Source of the DNA: Crocinitomicaceae bacterium
Lineage (GTDB): Bacteria > Bacteroidota > Bacteroidia > Flavobacteriales_D > Crocinitomicaceae
Direction: 5' to 3'
Length of the DNA: 64,000 nucleotides
Assembly: GCA_030830785.1 (NCBI GenBank)
Contig: JAURMI010000006.1
Location: 62,001-126,000 of the forward strand
The notes beneath the pieces are model-generated. The model made no database searches, was not told where the DNA came from, and was given only the letters and a program-made list of their open reading frames with translations. Positions 33,509 through 41,994 of the stretch are shown here, one piece after another (position 1 is the first letter of the stretch; each line of letters begins with the position of its first letter). The translations under genes were made by a program, and so were the position numbers.

Positions 33509-34782
33509 AGCATTGCTGCGGGTTGCTCCATATAAGTTTTAAAGGTCTGTAAAAACGCAGCGCCTAACGCTCCATCAACGACACGGTGGTCACACGAAAG
33601 AGTAACCTTCATGATGTTTCCTATAGCGATTTGACCGTTTTTAACAACAGGCACTTCTTTAATACCACCGATTGCCATGATACATGAATCAGGTGGATTT
33701 ACTATAGCTGTAAAGGATTCAATACCAAACATGCCGAGGTTTGAAACAGTAAAAGTATTGCCTTCCCAATCGCTAGGTTGCAATTTCTTTTCTTTGGCTT
33801 TTTGCGCATAATCGCGAACTTCTGCGGCAATTTGCGTTAAGCCTTTGGTGTCTGCAAATCGTACTACTGGAACGAGTAAGCCTTCATCTACAGCTACAGC
33901 TACACCAATATTAACATGGTCATTTCGACGAATGAAATCTCCCATCCACGCACTGTTTACTGCAGGGTGCATGCGCAGCGCTGATGCAACTGCTTTGATA
34001 ACCAGATCATTGAATGAAACTTTAACACCTTCTATGCTGTTGAGTCCTTTACGTATTTCAATTGCTGCATCCATATTGATATCCAGGGTAAGATAGAAAT
34101 GTGGAGCAGTAAATTTACTTTCGGCCAATCTTCGTGCAATAGTTTTTCGCATTTGAGATACAGGCTCATCAGTAAACGATTCGGTTCCCGCTGGAGCCGC
34201 ATTGAAGGAAAAATTTGAAGCCGCAGGTGTGTAAGGAACATAATGATCGATATCTCTTTTTACAATTCGTCCGTTTTCTCCTGTTCCTGCAACCGATTCT
34301 ATTGAAATACCACGTTCCGCGGCTAATTTTTTTGCTAAAGGAGAGGCCAATATCCTATCGCTATTCGATATAACTGGAGCACTTACAGGTGTGGCCGCCG
34401 AAACATCAAGATTTTTAGGTGCAGATGGTTCTTTTGGAGCAGCGGCAATTTCTTCTGTACCAGAAGTTTGAGTCTCTGATGTAACAGCTCCACTTCCCGG
34501 TGCGTTTTGCGCTGCGTTGGCAAGGGCATCAGAAATGTCCTCTCCGGCTTGGCCAATAATAGCTAAAACGCTATTTACTGGTGCAGTTTGGCCTGTTTGT
34601 ACGCCAATGTGCAATAAAACACCGTCATAAAAAGACTCAAATTCCATTGTGGCCTTATCTGTTTCAATTTCAGCAAGCACTTCGCCTGATTTGACGGATT
34701 CTCCAACATTTTTATTCCAACTTGCTACAACACCCTCTGTCATAGTGTCGCTTAATTTGGGCATGTAAACTACTTCAGCCAT
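33502..34782 (-). CDS. pdhC: Pyruvate dehydrogenase E2, dihydrolipoamide acetyltransferase
   Basis: The core of the pyruvate dehydrogenase complex, moving acetyl groups from lipoate to CoA. The 426 residues run lipoyl domain (lipoyl Lys43 in E-T-D-K-A-T-M-E), Ala/Pro/Ser-rich linker (about 80-135), E1/E3-binding domain (A-S-P-L-A-K-K-L-A-A-E-R-G then G-T-G-E-N-G-R-I) and catalytic domain with D-H-R-V-V-D-G. Only one lipoyl domain is present. It follows pdhA by 11 bases; the E1-beta subunit is not adjacent. Confidence 0.95.
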   Translation of the reverse strand: MAEVVYMPKLSDTMTEGVVASWNKNVGESVKSGEVLAEIETDKATMEFESFYDGVLLHIGVQTGQTAPVNSVLAIIGQAGEDISDALANAAQNAPGSGAVTSETQTSGTEEIAAAPKEPSAPKNLDVSAATPVSAPVISNSDRILASPLAKKLAAERGISIESVAGTGENGRIVKRDIDHYVPYTPAASNFSFNAAPAGTESFTDEPVSQMRKTIARRLAESKFTAPHFYLTLDINMDAAIEIRKGLNSIEGVKVSFNDLVIKAVASALRMHPAVNSAWMGDFIRRNDHVNIGVAVAVDEGLLVPVVRFADTKGLTQIAAEVRDYAQKAKEKKLQPSDWEGNTFTVSNLGMFGIESFTAIVNPPDSCIMAIGGIKEVPVVKNGQIAIGNIMKVTLSCDHRVVDGALGAAFLQTFKTYMEQPAAMLL

Positions 34783-34793
34783 GTCTTTTTTAT

Positions 34794-35816
34794 TTAATAT
34801 TCTTTTATATATGGATAATCTGCTTGCACATAAACATCCTCATAGAGTTCATGTGCCTCGGGATAAGGAGAATTTTCTGCAAAAACAACAGATTCATCAA
34901 CCTCTTTTTTAACCCATATATCAATTTCCTCCAGTTCTTTCTCGGTGAGCCACTTTTGGGATTTGATAATTCTTAAACAATGTTCGATTGGATCTTGTTC
35001 CATCCATTGGGCAACCTCATCTTTGGTTCGGTATTTTTGAGGATCAGACATTGAATGACCTTTATATCTATAGGTTCTTATATCCAAAAGCGTGGGGCCA
35101 TCACCTCTGCGTGCGCGATCAGCAGCCTCTTCAATAGCCTCGTGAACGCTTTCAGGGCGCATACCATTGACAACCTTAGAAGGCATACCATATGACAACC
35201 CAATTTGAGATAAGTCTGTTACGTTTGTTGTACGCTCTACAGAAGTACCCATGGCGTAATTGTTGTTTTCAATGATAAAAATGACTGGTATTTTCCAATT
35301 CATTGCCATATTGAAGGTTTCATGAAGCATTCCTTGTCGAACAGCTCCATCTCCCATTGAGACTACTGCAATGTTTTTCGTGCCTTTATACATTTCTGCA
35401 AAGGCAACACCAGCCCCCATGCCAATTTGGGCACCTACAATTCCGTGACCACCCATGAAATTTACTTTTTTGTCAAAAAAGTGCATTGATCCGCCTTTAC
35501 CTTTTGAACAGCCCGTGGAACGCCCATAAAGCTCTGCCATCAAAACGCGTGGATCTGTGCCAAGGGCCAATGGGTGCGCATGATCTCGATAGGCTGTCAT
35601 GTGCTTATCATCAGGCTTACAGGCGCTTGCGGTACCTACAACAATGGCTTCTTGACCAATATAAAGGTGGCAAAAACCCCCAAATTTTTGTTGAATGTAT
35701 AGCTGACCCGTTTTATCCTCAAATTTTCGGATTAAAAGCATGTCTTTGTACCACTTTACGTAAGTATCTTTTGAAAACTTTGGTTTCTCTGAATTTTTAA
35801 CCGCTTTGGCGCACAT
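34794..35816 (-). CDS. pdhA: Pyruvate dehydrogenase E1 component, alpha subunit
   Basis: Thiamine-diphosphate-dependent decarboxylase subunit of 340 residues. M-L-L-I-R-K-F-E-D-K is near the start, H-A-H-P-L-A-L-G is in the middle, and the TPP motif begins G-D-G-A-V-R-Q-G and ends I-E-N-N-N-Y-A-M-G-T. The Tyr/Arg-rich phosphorylation-loop region (Y-R-Y-K-G-H-S-M-S-D-P) is conserved. A full promoter lies upstream. E1-beta and E3 are not in the window. Confidence 0.95.
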   Translation of the reverse strand: MCAKAVKNSEKPKFSKDTYVKWYKDMLLIRKFEDKTGQLYIQQKFGGFCHLYIGQEAIVVGTASACKPDDKHMTAYRDHAHPLALGTDPRVLMAELYGRSTGCSKGKGGSMHFFDKKVNFMGGHGIVGAQIGMGAGVAFAEMYKGTKNIAVVSMGDGAVRQGMLHETFNMAMNWKIPVIFIIENNNYAMGTSVERTTNVTDLSQIGLSYGMPSKVVNGMRPESVHEAIEEAADRARRGDGPTLLDIRTYRYKGHSMSDPQKYRTKDEVAQWMEQDPIEHCLRIIKSQKWLTEKELEEIDIWVKKEVDESVVFAENSPYPEAHELYEDVYVQADYPYIKEY

Positions 35817-35837
35817 AACTTAAGAATTTATCGGTCA

Positions 35838-35870
35838 CAAATATACAAATGATTCACTAAAACTGTTCAA
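35838..35870 (-). promoter_or_regulatory. Promoter of pdhA-pdhC
   Basis: On the minus strand TTG (35868-35870), a 22-base spacer and TATATTTG (35838-35845), ending 21 bases before the pdhA ATG. It lies in the 126-base gap between lgt and pdhA, where no gene is seen. Confidence 0.5.
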
Positions 35871-35942
35871 TTTGTCATTATAACACTAAGCGTGTATTTG
35901 ATAACTTTTTTAATTTTTAAACAAGGGTACTAACTTAATTCT

Positions 35943-36791
35943 TTAGGTTGGTGTAGCACTGCTCTTCTTTGCCTTATATATCAAATAAACTCCCAATAGT
36001 ACAAGTGGAATACTCAAGAGCTGACCTGTATTAAGTGGTAGTGTGAAATCTCTAGCAGTCTGACCCAATTTGAAAAACTCGCAAATAATACGTGCGCCAA
36101 AAATAAGAATCAAAAAGCTACCAAAAACATAACCAGGTTGTTGCCATTTTTTAAGTTTGAAGTACAAATACATTAAAATCCAAAAGGAAATAAAATAACA
36201 AATCGCTTCATAGAGTTGTGCCGGATGGCGCGGCGATGGATCGAACATTCCAAATTCATTTTTATAATATTGGAATTCGAAAGCCCATGGCACATCGCTA
36301 ACATAGCCCACCAATTCATGATTTACTAAATTTCCTAATCGTATGAAAGTGCCAGCTATGGCAATAGGCGCTGCAATTCGGTCTAAAATCCAAATATAGG
36401 GCTTCTTGGAGACGCTTTTAGAAAATATAAATAATGCCAGTAAAATGGTAATTGCGGCACCATGGCTAGCCAAGCCTCCTTCCCAAATTTTTAAAATATC
36501 TGCCGGATGCGAGAAATAACCAGTCTCCACCACATGGCCATTTTCTATTTTATCCCAATATGGTCCGTAGAACAACACATGTCCAAGTCTTGCACCTACT
36601 ATTGTAGAGATAACCATATAGGTAACCAATGTGTCGAGCACTTTGTCTTCAATTTTTTCAGCCCGAAACATTTTGCGGATAACGAAATAGCCTAAAATAA
36701 TCCCACTAACAAAAAGCAATCCATACATATTTGGGGTTTGCCATCCGTCAATTAATTGGGAATCGACTGCCCAATGAATAAATAAAGTCAT
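35943..36791 (-). CDS. lgt: Prolipoprotein diacylglyceryl transferase
   Basis: Transfers diacylglycerol to the lipobox Cys of prolipoproteins at the inner membrane. The 282 residues form about seven helices. G-G-L-A-S-H-G-A precedes the signature G-T-F-I-R-L-G-N-L-V-N-H-E, whose Arg and Asn are essential in relatives, and R-H-P-A-Q-L-Y-E-A appears downstream. Its start overlaps the trhO stop by 4 bases (ATGA), so translation is probably coupled. Confidence 0.95.
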   Translation of the reverse strand: MTLFIHWAVDSQLIDGWQTPNMYGLLFVSGIILGYFVIRKMFRAEKIEDKVLDTLVTYMVISTIVGARLGHVLFYGPYWDKIENGHVVETGYFSHPADILKIWEGGLASHGAAITILLALFIFSKSVSKKPYIWILDRIAAPIAIAGTFIRLGNLVNHELVGYVSDVPWAFEFQYYKNEFGMFDPSPRHPAQLYEAICYFISFWILMYLYFKLKKWQQPGYVFGSFLILIFGARIICEFFKLGQTARDFTLPLNTGQLLSIPLVLLGVYLIYKAKKSSATPT

Positions 36792-37879
36792 GAATTAGAG
36801 TTTTTAAGTGCTTGATTTACAAGTGCAAGTGGTTTTTCTTTTTTATCTTGAAAGGGGAGGGCTTCAGATCGGCCTTTTTTATAAATTAGATTGCTAAGGT
36901 TTTTGCCTTTGCGCAATTTTTTTTGCTCTTCAATTGGTAAATGGATCACATTTATGCAAGCATCGCTGCAACAATTTTCCATTTTTGTTTTGCAGCTATC
37001 ACATTGGATGAACAATAAATGACAAGCTTCATTGGCGCAATTAGTATGATTATCTGCTGGTGTCCCGCATTGATGACAAATTGCAATTATATCGGAGGTG
37101 ATGCGTTCTGCTCGACGTTCATCAAAGACGAAGTTTTTACCAATAAATTTATTTTTCAGTCCTTTTTCTTTACAGTCATTTGCATATTTAATAATTCCAC
37201 CCTCAAGTTGATGTACGTTTTTAAATCCGCGGTGCTTAAACCATGCCGATGCTTTCTCACAACGAACACCACCGGTACAATACATGACTATATTTTTATC
37301 CTCGTTGCCTTTTAAAACAGTATTCTCTATAAATGGAAGTGATTCTCTAAATGTATCAACATCGGGCAGAATTGCTCCTTCAAAGTGGCCAACTTCCCAT
37401 TCATAATGATTTCTAAAATCAATTAAGAGCGTGTTGGGGTCGTTGGTTAAATCATTAAATGCTTGAGCATCTAAATGAACTCCTTTTTTGGTTACATCAA
37501 AAGTAGCATCGTTGAGCCCGTCTGCTAAAATTTTAGATCGCACTTTGATTTTCAATTTTAAAAATGAAAATTCGTCTTGTTTTTCTTCTACTGCAAAATT
37601 TAAGCGCACTCCATTTAAACATTCAATTTGATAAAGGAGCTCACGAAATCGACTCAAATTAACTTTAGGTACAGCTATTTGCGCATTGATACCTTCTGTT
37701 GCAACATAAGTTCTACCAACGATGTCCAAGGCCATCCAAGTTTTGTACAAATGGTCACGGAAGGCTTTGGGGTCACTTATATGAGCATATTGATAAAATG
37801 AGATCGTAATATACTTATGCCCAATTTCAGCGAGGTGTTTTTCTAATGTTTCTTTATCAAAAGTATTCCAAAGATGCAT
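36788..37879 (-). CDS. trhO: tRNA uridine(34) hydroxylase TrhO (rhodanese-like)
   Basis: Hydroxylates uridine 34 of certain tRNAs on the way to 5-oxyacetyl or methoxy uridine. The 363 residues contain an N-terminal acylphosphatase-like region (T-Y-V-A-T-E-G-I-N-A-Q-I), a rhodanese domain with catalytic Cys in Y-C-T-G-G-V-R-C-E-K, and a Cys-rich C-terminal tail (C-H-Q-C-G, C-D-S-C, C-C-S-D-A-C) that probably binds zinc. It is followed by lgt and preceded by dapD. Confidence 0.92.
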   Translation of the reverse strand: MHLWNTFDKETLEKHLAEIGHKYITISFYQYAHISDPKAFRDHLYKTWMALDIVGRTYVATEGINAQIAVPKVNLSRFRELLYQIECLNGVRLNFAVEEKQDEFSFLKLKIKVRSKILADGLNDATFDVTKKGVHLDAQAFNDLTNDPNTLLIDFRNHYEWEVGHFEGAILPDVDTFRESLPFIENTVLKGNEDKNIVMYCTGGVRCEKASAWFKHRGFKNVHQLEGGIIKYANDCKEKGLKNKFIGKNFVFDERRAERITSDIIAICHQCGTPADNHTNCANEACHLLFIQCDSCKTKMENCCSDACINVIHLPIEEQKKLRKGKNLSNLIYKKGRSEALPFQDKKEKPLALVNQALKNSNS

Positions 37880-37890
37880 GTGTATTCAAT

Positions 37891-38706
37891 TTAAACCGCT
37901 ACATTATGTTCTCTAAGTGCTTCATTAAGTGAAGTTTTTAAATCGGTTGAAGCTTTTCGTTTTCCAATAATAAGTGCACAAGGAACTTGATAGTCACCGG
38001 CTTCAAAATGTTTTGTATAGGACCCCGGAATAACAACTGCCCTTTCGGGAATAATTCCCGTCATTTCAATTGGTTTAGGACCAGTTACATCGATAATTTT
38101 TGTAGATTTTGTCAAAACTACATTTGCACCTAAAACCGCCTGCTTTGATACCCGTACGCCTTCTACTACTATACATCTTGATCCAATAAAAGCGCCGTCT
38201 TCAATTATAACGGGTGCCGCCTGCAATGGTTCTAGAACGCCACCAATGCCAACGCCGCCACTTAAATGAACATCTTTTCCAATTTGCGCACAGCTTCCTA
38301 CGGTAGCCCAAGTATCTACCATTGTTCCACCATCGACATAAGCACCAATATTTATATAAGAAGGCATCATGATAACGCCAGGTGCAATAAAAGCCCCGTA
38401 GCGCGCAACAGCATGTGGGACAACCCTTACACCTAATTCTTTGTAATTTGTTTTTAAGGCCATTTTGTCGTGAAATTCAAACGGACCAACCTCTATAGTT
38501 TGCATGTGTCTGATAGGAAAATAAAGTACAACTGCTTTTTTAACCCATTCATTTACTTGCCATGATCCGTCTTCAAGTGGTTGTGCAACGCGCAAAAGAC
38601 CCTTGTCAAGTTGCTCAATAACTTGTTCAATGGCTGAGATGTATTGTTGCTCTGAAAGTAAATTTCGGTTATCCCAAACGGTTTCTATTATCTTTTGTAA
38701 GGTCAT
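37891..38706 (-). CDS. dapD: Tetrahydrodipicolinate N-succinyltransferase
   Basis: Adds succinyl from succinyl-CoA in the lysine/diaminopimelate pathway. The 271-residue protein has a left-handed parallel beta-helix with hexapeptide repeats in residues 105-220 (G-A-F-I-A-P-G-V-I-M-M-P-S, G-A-Y-V-D-G-G-T-M-V-D-T-W). Length and motifs fit the family closely. It heads a leftward group with trhO (11-base gap) and lgt, and complements dapF at the start of the window. Confidence 0.96.
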   Translation of the reverse strand: MTLQKIIETVWDNRNLLSEQQYISAIEQVIEQLDKGLLRVAQPLEDGSWQVNEWVKKAVVLYFPIRHMQTIEVGPFEFHDKMALKTNYKELGVRVVPHAVARYGAFIAPGVIMMPSYINIGAYVDGGTMVDTWATVGSCAQIGKDVHLSGGVGIGGVLEPLQAAPVIIEDGAFIGSRCIVVEGVRVSKQAVLGANVVLTKSTKIIDVTGPKPIEMTGIIPERAVVIPGSYTKHFEAGDYQVPCALIIGKRKASTDLKTSLNEALREHNVAV

Positions 38707-38713
38707 AGTACTG

Positions 38714-38721
38714 CAAAATTA
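38714..38721 (-). promoter_or_regulatory. -7 box of dapD
   Basis: TAATTTTG on the minus strand, 7 bases before the dapD ATG. A TTG sits 15 bases upstream, shorter than usual. Confidence 0.45.
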
Positions 38722-38805
38722 ATTCAAAAACTACCTCAATCCCATATATCTCAAAGAAATATAGGACAAGTTTCAATAAATTAAGAGGAGTATGTGGTAT
38801 TTGGT

Positions 38806-38813
38806 TAAGTTTG
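38806..38813 (+). promoter_or_regulatory. -7 box of the MFS transporter gene, leaderless geometry
   Basis: TAagTTTG with 5 bases before the ATG at 38819. If this is the promoter, an in-frame ATG at 38792 lies upstream of it and cannot be used. The AAGAGGAG at 38783-38790 is only one base from that ATG, too close for a ribosome site. Confidence 0.4.
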
Positions 38814-38818
38814 TATTT

Positions 38819-40084
38819 ATGAATGAAGATGCCATGGCCTTTAAAAAAGGAACGACGATGCTCGGTGCAAATCGCGTACTAATTGTCCTAACCGTTGTTA
38901 ACTTATTCAACTTTTTAGATCGCTATGTCTTATCGGCTGTTTTAGAACCTATTAAAGCAGAATTGCACATTAAAAATGATGGCGATATGGGAAGAATGGC
39001 CACAGCATTCATGTTGGGATATTTTCTAACCTCACCTATTTTTGGATTTTTGGGTGATCGCCTTTCGCGCAAAAAGTTGATGGCCATTGGCGTCATTGGA
39101 TGGAGTTTAGGTACTTGTCTTACTGGTTTTGCGCAAGGTTTTTCTTTTATGATTTTTTGTAGGGTCTTGGTAGGCTTGGGTGAGGCGAGTTTTGGAGCAA
39201 TTGGTCCTGCGGTAATTTCTGATGCATTTGAGGCCAAAAAACGAAACAAAGCAATCACTATTTATTCTCTCGCCGTACCGCTTGGGGCCGCTTTAGGTTT
39301 TGCTCTTGGCGGTATAATCGCTGCAAAATTAGGATGGCGAAGTGCATTTTTCATTACTGGAATTCCCGGTTTTTTCTTAGCATTATTATTGTTTTTTATC
39401 CCAGAGCCCAAGCGCGGACAGAGTGAAGAAGGGGGCGAGGTTAAGGAAAAAATATCCTTTAAACATCTTTGGACTTTATTTTCAAATCGCGAATATTTAT
39501 TTGTAAATCTTGGTTATATATTTTACACATTTGCAATGGGTGCATTTTCGTTTTGGGGCCCTGCATTTTTAAGTCGTGTACACGGCATGGATATCGCTGA
39601 TGCTTCTTTGTTTTTAGGTCCGACCTTGGTGATTGGAGGAATTTTGGGAACAATTGTCGGGGGTTATTTTGCAAATAAGTGGAGAAAGACAAGCGCTTCT
39701 GGTTATTCAAAATTGCTATTGATTTCAGTTTTGATTGCAGTACCATTTTCGTTTGTTTCTTTTTTAACTGAAAATACTTTGTTGAGTATGGTATGCATTG
39801 CCATTTCATTGATATTTTTATTTCAATCAACAGGCCCAATAAATACTGTAATTGTTGAAAGTGTTGCGCCCAACATGCGCGCTTCAGCAATGGCCATATG
39901 TATTTTTATGATACATGCTTTTGGCGATTTGTGGTCTCCGGAATTGGTTGGTCGTGTTTCGGATTATTTTGATGAAAATTTAAGAATTGGAATGCTCATT
40001 TTACCCGGAGCTTTTCTCCTTGCCGGCTTGTTTTGGTATTTCTTGATGAAAGAACAAGATAAAAAAGCAAGCCCCACAATATAG
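38819..40084 (+). CDS. MFS transporter, spinster-like
   Basis: A 12-helix major facilitator of 421 residues. Marks include N-F-L-D-R-Y-V-L in helix 1, G-D-R-L-S-R-K-K in the loop between helices 2 and 3, and G-L-G-E-A-S-F-G-A-I-G-P-A in helix 4, all like the Spns/sphingolipid-type subgroup. The substrate is not known. The ATG at 38819 is chosen from a promoter box 5 bases before it. It is divergent from dapD and convergent with the dehydrogenase gene. Confidence 0.88.
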   Translation: MNEDAMAFKKGTTMLGANRVLIVLTVVNLFNFLDRYVLSAVLEPIKAELHIKNDGDMGRMATAFMLGYFLTSPIFGFLGDRLSRKKLMAIGVIGWSLGTCLTGFAQGFSFMIFCRVLVGLGEASFGAIGPAVISDAFEAKKRNKAITIYSLAVPLGAALGFALGGIIAAKLGWRSAFFITGIPGFFLALLLFFIPEPKRGQSEEGGEVKEKISFKHLWTLFSNREYLFVNLGYIFYTFAMGAFSFWGPAFLSRVHGMDIADASLFLGPTLVIGGILGTIVGGYFANKWRKTSASGYSKLLLISVLIAVPFSFVSFLTENTLLSMVCIAISLIFLFQSTGPINTVIVESVAPNMRASAMAICIFMIHAFGDLWSPELVGRVSDYFDENLRIGMLILPGAFLLAGLFWYFLMKEQDKKASPTI

Positions 40085-40097
40085 GCTTGATTAATTC

Positions 40098-41312
40098 TTA
40101 TTTAAAGGCATAATTGCTTAGGTATTCATAGGGTGAATTGAGTTTACCGTCCTTAGTAGTAATGGTTGCGCCGTAAATCATATTTTCTGTATCTGGTCCT
40201 AATAAGTTGTCAATAACATGTTTTATTAATTCTGCGCCAAAATCGCTCGATGCATCCTTAGGTAATTCACAAGGCAAATTATCTACGGCCATAACTGCAA
40301 TAGCATTGTCTTGCATGAAATCAACTTCACCATCTGTCATCGGGTTATAGCCATAAATTGAGGCTCCAATTTTACTTGAACGAATTGTACAAGCAATAGG
40401 GCCTTTGACGTCACAGGAAATATCGGCCACCACTTTAAGTTTGCATTTAGGCGATTTTAACATGGCTTGAGTTAAAATTTTTGGTGATTTAGCAGACCAA
40501 TAATGACATGGGATGTATAGTTCGCTATTGTGTGCAAATTGACCAAATTTACTCTTGTATAAATCAGGCTTTGCGTAGAATTCAGATTTATCAAAACCGC
40601 CGTCTTTTGATCGTTCAAAATATTGGTGTGTATCTAGGTGAGTAAAAACAGGTTCTTCGAAGGTTTGATTTATATAAGCTTCATCGCTTACTTCCTTAAT
40701 AGGTAGAAGGGCTAAAATTTCACGTGCGCCGTTACCCACGCGTCCAAAGCCAGTTAAGGTAGCCCTGAAGTTTTTTGGAAGAATGACTTTTTTTAGTTCC
40801 TTTTCTACCTCTGTGCGGTCGGAACAAAGATGTGCTGCTTTAAGTGCATAAAGACCTGTTTTAAGGCCATAGGCTAAAAAAGCATTGTAGGTGCCAACAA
40901 TGCCTGCATAACGTCCAAAACCGATTACGCGTTTGTTATGGGTATTTTTCAATACTTCATAATCTATCAAACGAATTTTTTTTCTAACTATTTCTTGAAG
41001 TAAAGCCTGATTGTAGCTTTGTTTTTTGATTGTGTGTGAAAAGAAAAGATAAGTTTTGTTGGCAATTAGGGCCTCTTTGGGCACTTCCTTAACCCCAAGT
41101 ATGATATCGCAATGGCTTAAATCTTCTTGGACGCAAATTCCTAGCTCAGCATATTGATGGTCTGCAAAACAACGTATAGGACTTCTTTGTACTGTGATGC
41201 GGACATTAGCAAATTGCTGTTGAAGTTTAATGCATTGTGCGGGATTTAGAGGCACTCTAAAATCAGGTGGTATTTTACCCTCGCGAATGATTCCTATGTT
41301 GATGATGGACAT
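40098..41312 (-). CDS. Saccharopine dehydrogenase/alanine dehydrogenase-like NAD(P) enzyme
   Basis: A 404-residue two-domain oxidoreductase. It opens with I-G-I-I-R-E-G-K and D-F-R-V-P-L-N-P as in saccharopine (lysine-forming) and alanine dehydrogenases. The nucleotide-binding glycine motif is at L-T-G-F-G-R-V-G-N-G-A. Y-I-P-C-H-Y-W and V-A-D-I-S-C-D-V-K-G-P-I-A-C-T match the LYS1/LKR group better than alanine dehydrogenase. Substrate therefore likely an amino acid adduct, but I cannot say which. Last gene of the operon that begins at 43991. Confidence 0.78.
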   Translation of the reverse strand: MSIINIGIIREGKIPPDFRVPLNPAQCIKLQQQFANVRITVQRSPIRCFADHQYAELGICVQEDLSHCDIILGVKEVPKEALIANKTYLFFSHTIKKQSYNQALLQEIVRKKIRLIDYEVLKNTHNKRVIGFGRYAGIVGTYNAFLAYGLKTGLYALKAAHLCSDRTEVEKELKKVILPKNFRATLTGFGRVGNGAREILALLPIKEVSDEAYINQTFEEPVFTHLDTHQYFERSKDGGFDKSEFYAKPDLYKSKFGQFAHNSELYIPCHYWSAKSPKILTQAMLKSPKCKLKVVADISCDVKGPIACTIRSSKIGASIYGYNPMTDGEVDFMQDNAIAVMAVDNLPCELPKDASSDFGAELIKHVIDNLLGPDTENMIYGATITTKDGKLNSPYEYLSNYAFK

Positions 41313-41326
41313 TGGAATTTAGATTC

Positions 41327-41992
41327 TTAATTTAAATAATTGTCGATAAATTCCCGTACGCAAGCATCTCCACCTTTTTTATTAAGCACTATGTCACAGA
41401 CGCTTTTTACTTGGCTTACAGCCGAAGACGGGCAGACTGAAAGGCCAACAGCTTGCATTATTGAAAGATCATTGAGATCATCACCAATCATGGCAACTTC
41501 GCTTAGTGTAAAACCTAGGTTAGCACACCAATCTTTTAGAATATCTAATTTAGCGGCTCGTCCAACATAGACGTGCTCAATCCCTAACATTTTGGCGCGT
41601 TCTTGCACCATGTTGGTTGTAAAACCAGAAGAAATTATACCGAGAGAAATTTTTTTCGATTTACTTAATTCCAAAAGCGCTAGACCATCGTGTGTATGAT
41701 AGCGCTTCATTTGATCTCCATTTTCTGAAAAATACATACCTCCATCTGTAAGTACGCCATCGACATCCAAAACGAGCATCTTAAGATCTTTGATTTTCTT
41801 GTCTAACTTGCTTTGAGAAAACAAGGGTTTAAAAAGAAGTGCTTGCATATCGAGGTCGTATTCTTCGCATATAGCCTCAAGGTCATAAAGCGTAAGTTCA
41901 TGCACATTTTCAACATCGAGATCTGCCAAAAAGTCGTCAAATTCTAAACCATTTGTCTTACAAATTCCTTTAATATTTAATTCAAGTATCAT
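41327..41992 (-). CDS. KdsC-like HAD phosphatase with N-terminal extension
   Basis: 3-deoxy-manno-octulosonate-8-phosphate phosphatase type, removing phosphate to give KDO for lipid A. The HAD core starts L-V-L-D-V-D-G-V-L-T-D-G and has I-S-S-G and G-D-D-L-N-D-L, as in KdsC. The protein is 221 residues instead of about 175: 65-70 helical, acidic residues precede the core (L-T-L-Y-D-L-E-A-I-C). It is two bases from DAHP synthase upstream. A sugar-acid phosphatase of another specificity is possible. Confidence 0.85.
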   Translation of the reverse strand: MILELNIKGICKTNGLEFDDFLADLDVENVHELTLYDLEAICEEYDLDMQALLFKPLFSQSKLDKKIKDLKMLVLDVDGVLTDGGMYFSENGDQMKRYHTHDGLALLELSKSKKISLGIISSGFTTNMVQERAKMLGIEHVYVGRAAKLDILKDWCANLGFTLSEVAMIGDDLNDLSIMQAVGLSVCPSSAVSQVKSVCDIVLNKKGGDACVREFIDNYLN

Positions 41993-41994
41993 GA

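Noticed and set aside
35817-35942. A tRNA or small RNA in the gap before pdhA
   Set aside because: No cloverleaf or stable stem; only the pdhA promoter is visible.
39459-39890. A 143-residue open frame on the minus strand inside the MFS gene
   Set aside because: Its composition is dominated by K, Q and L, as expected from reading membrane-protein codons backwards; no family match.
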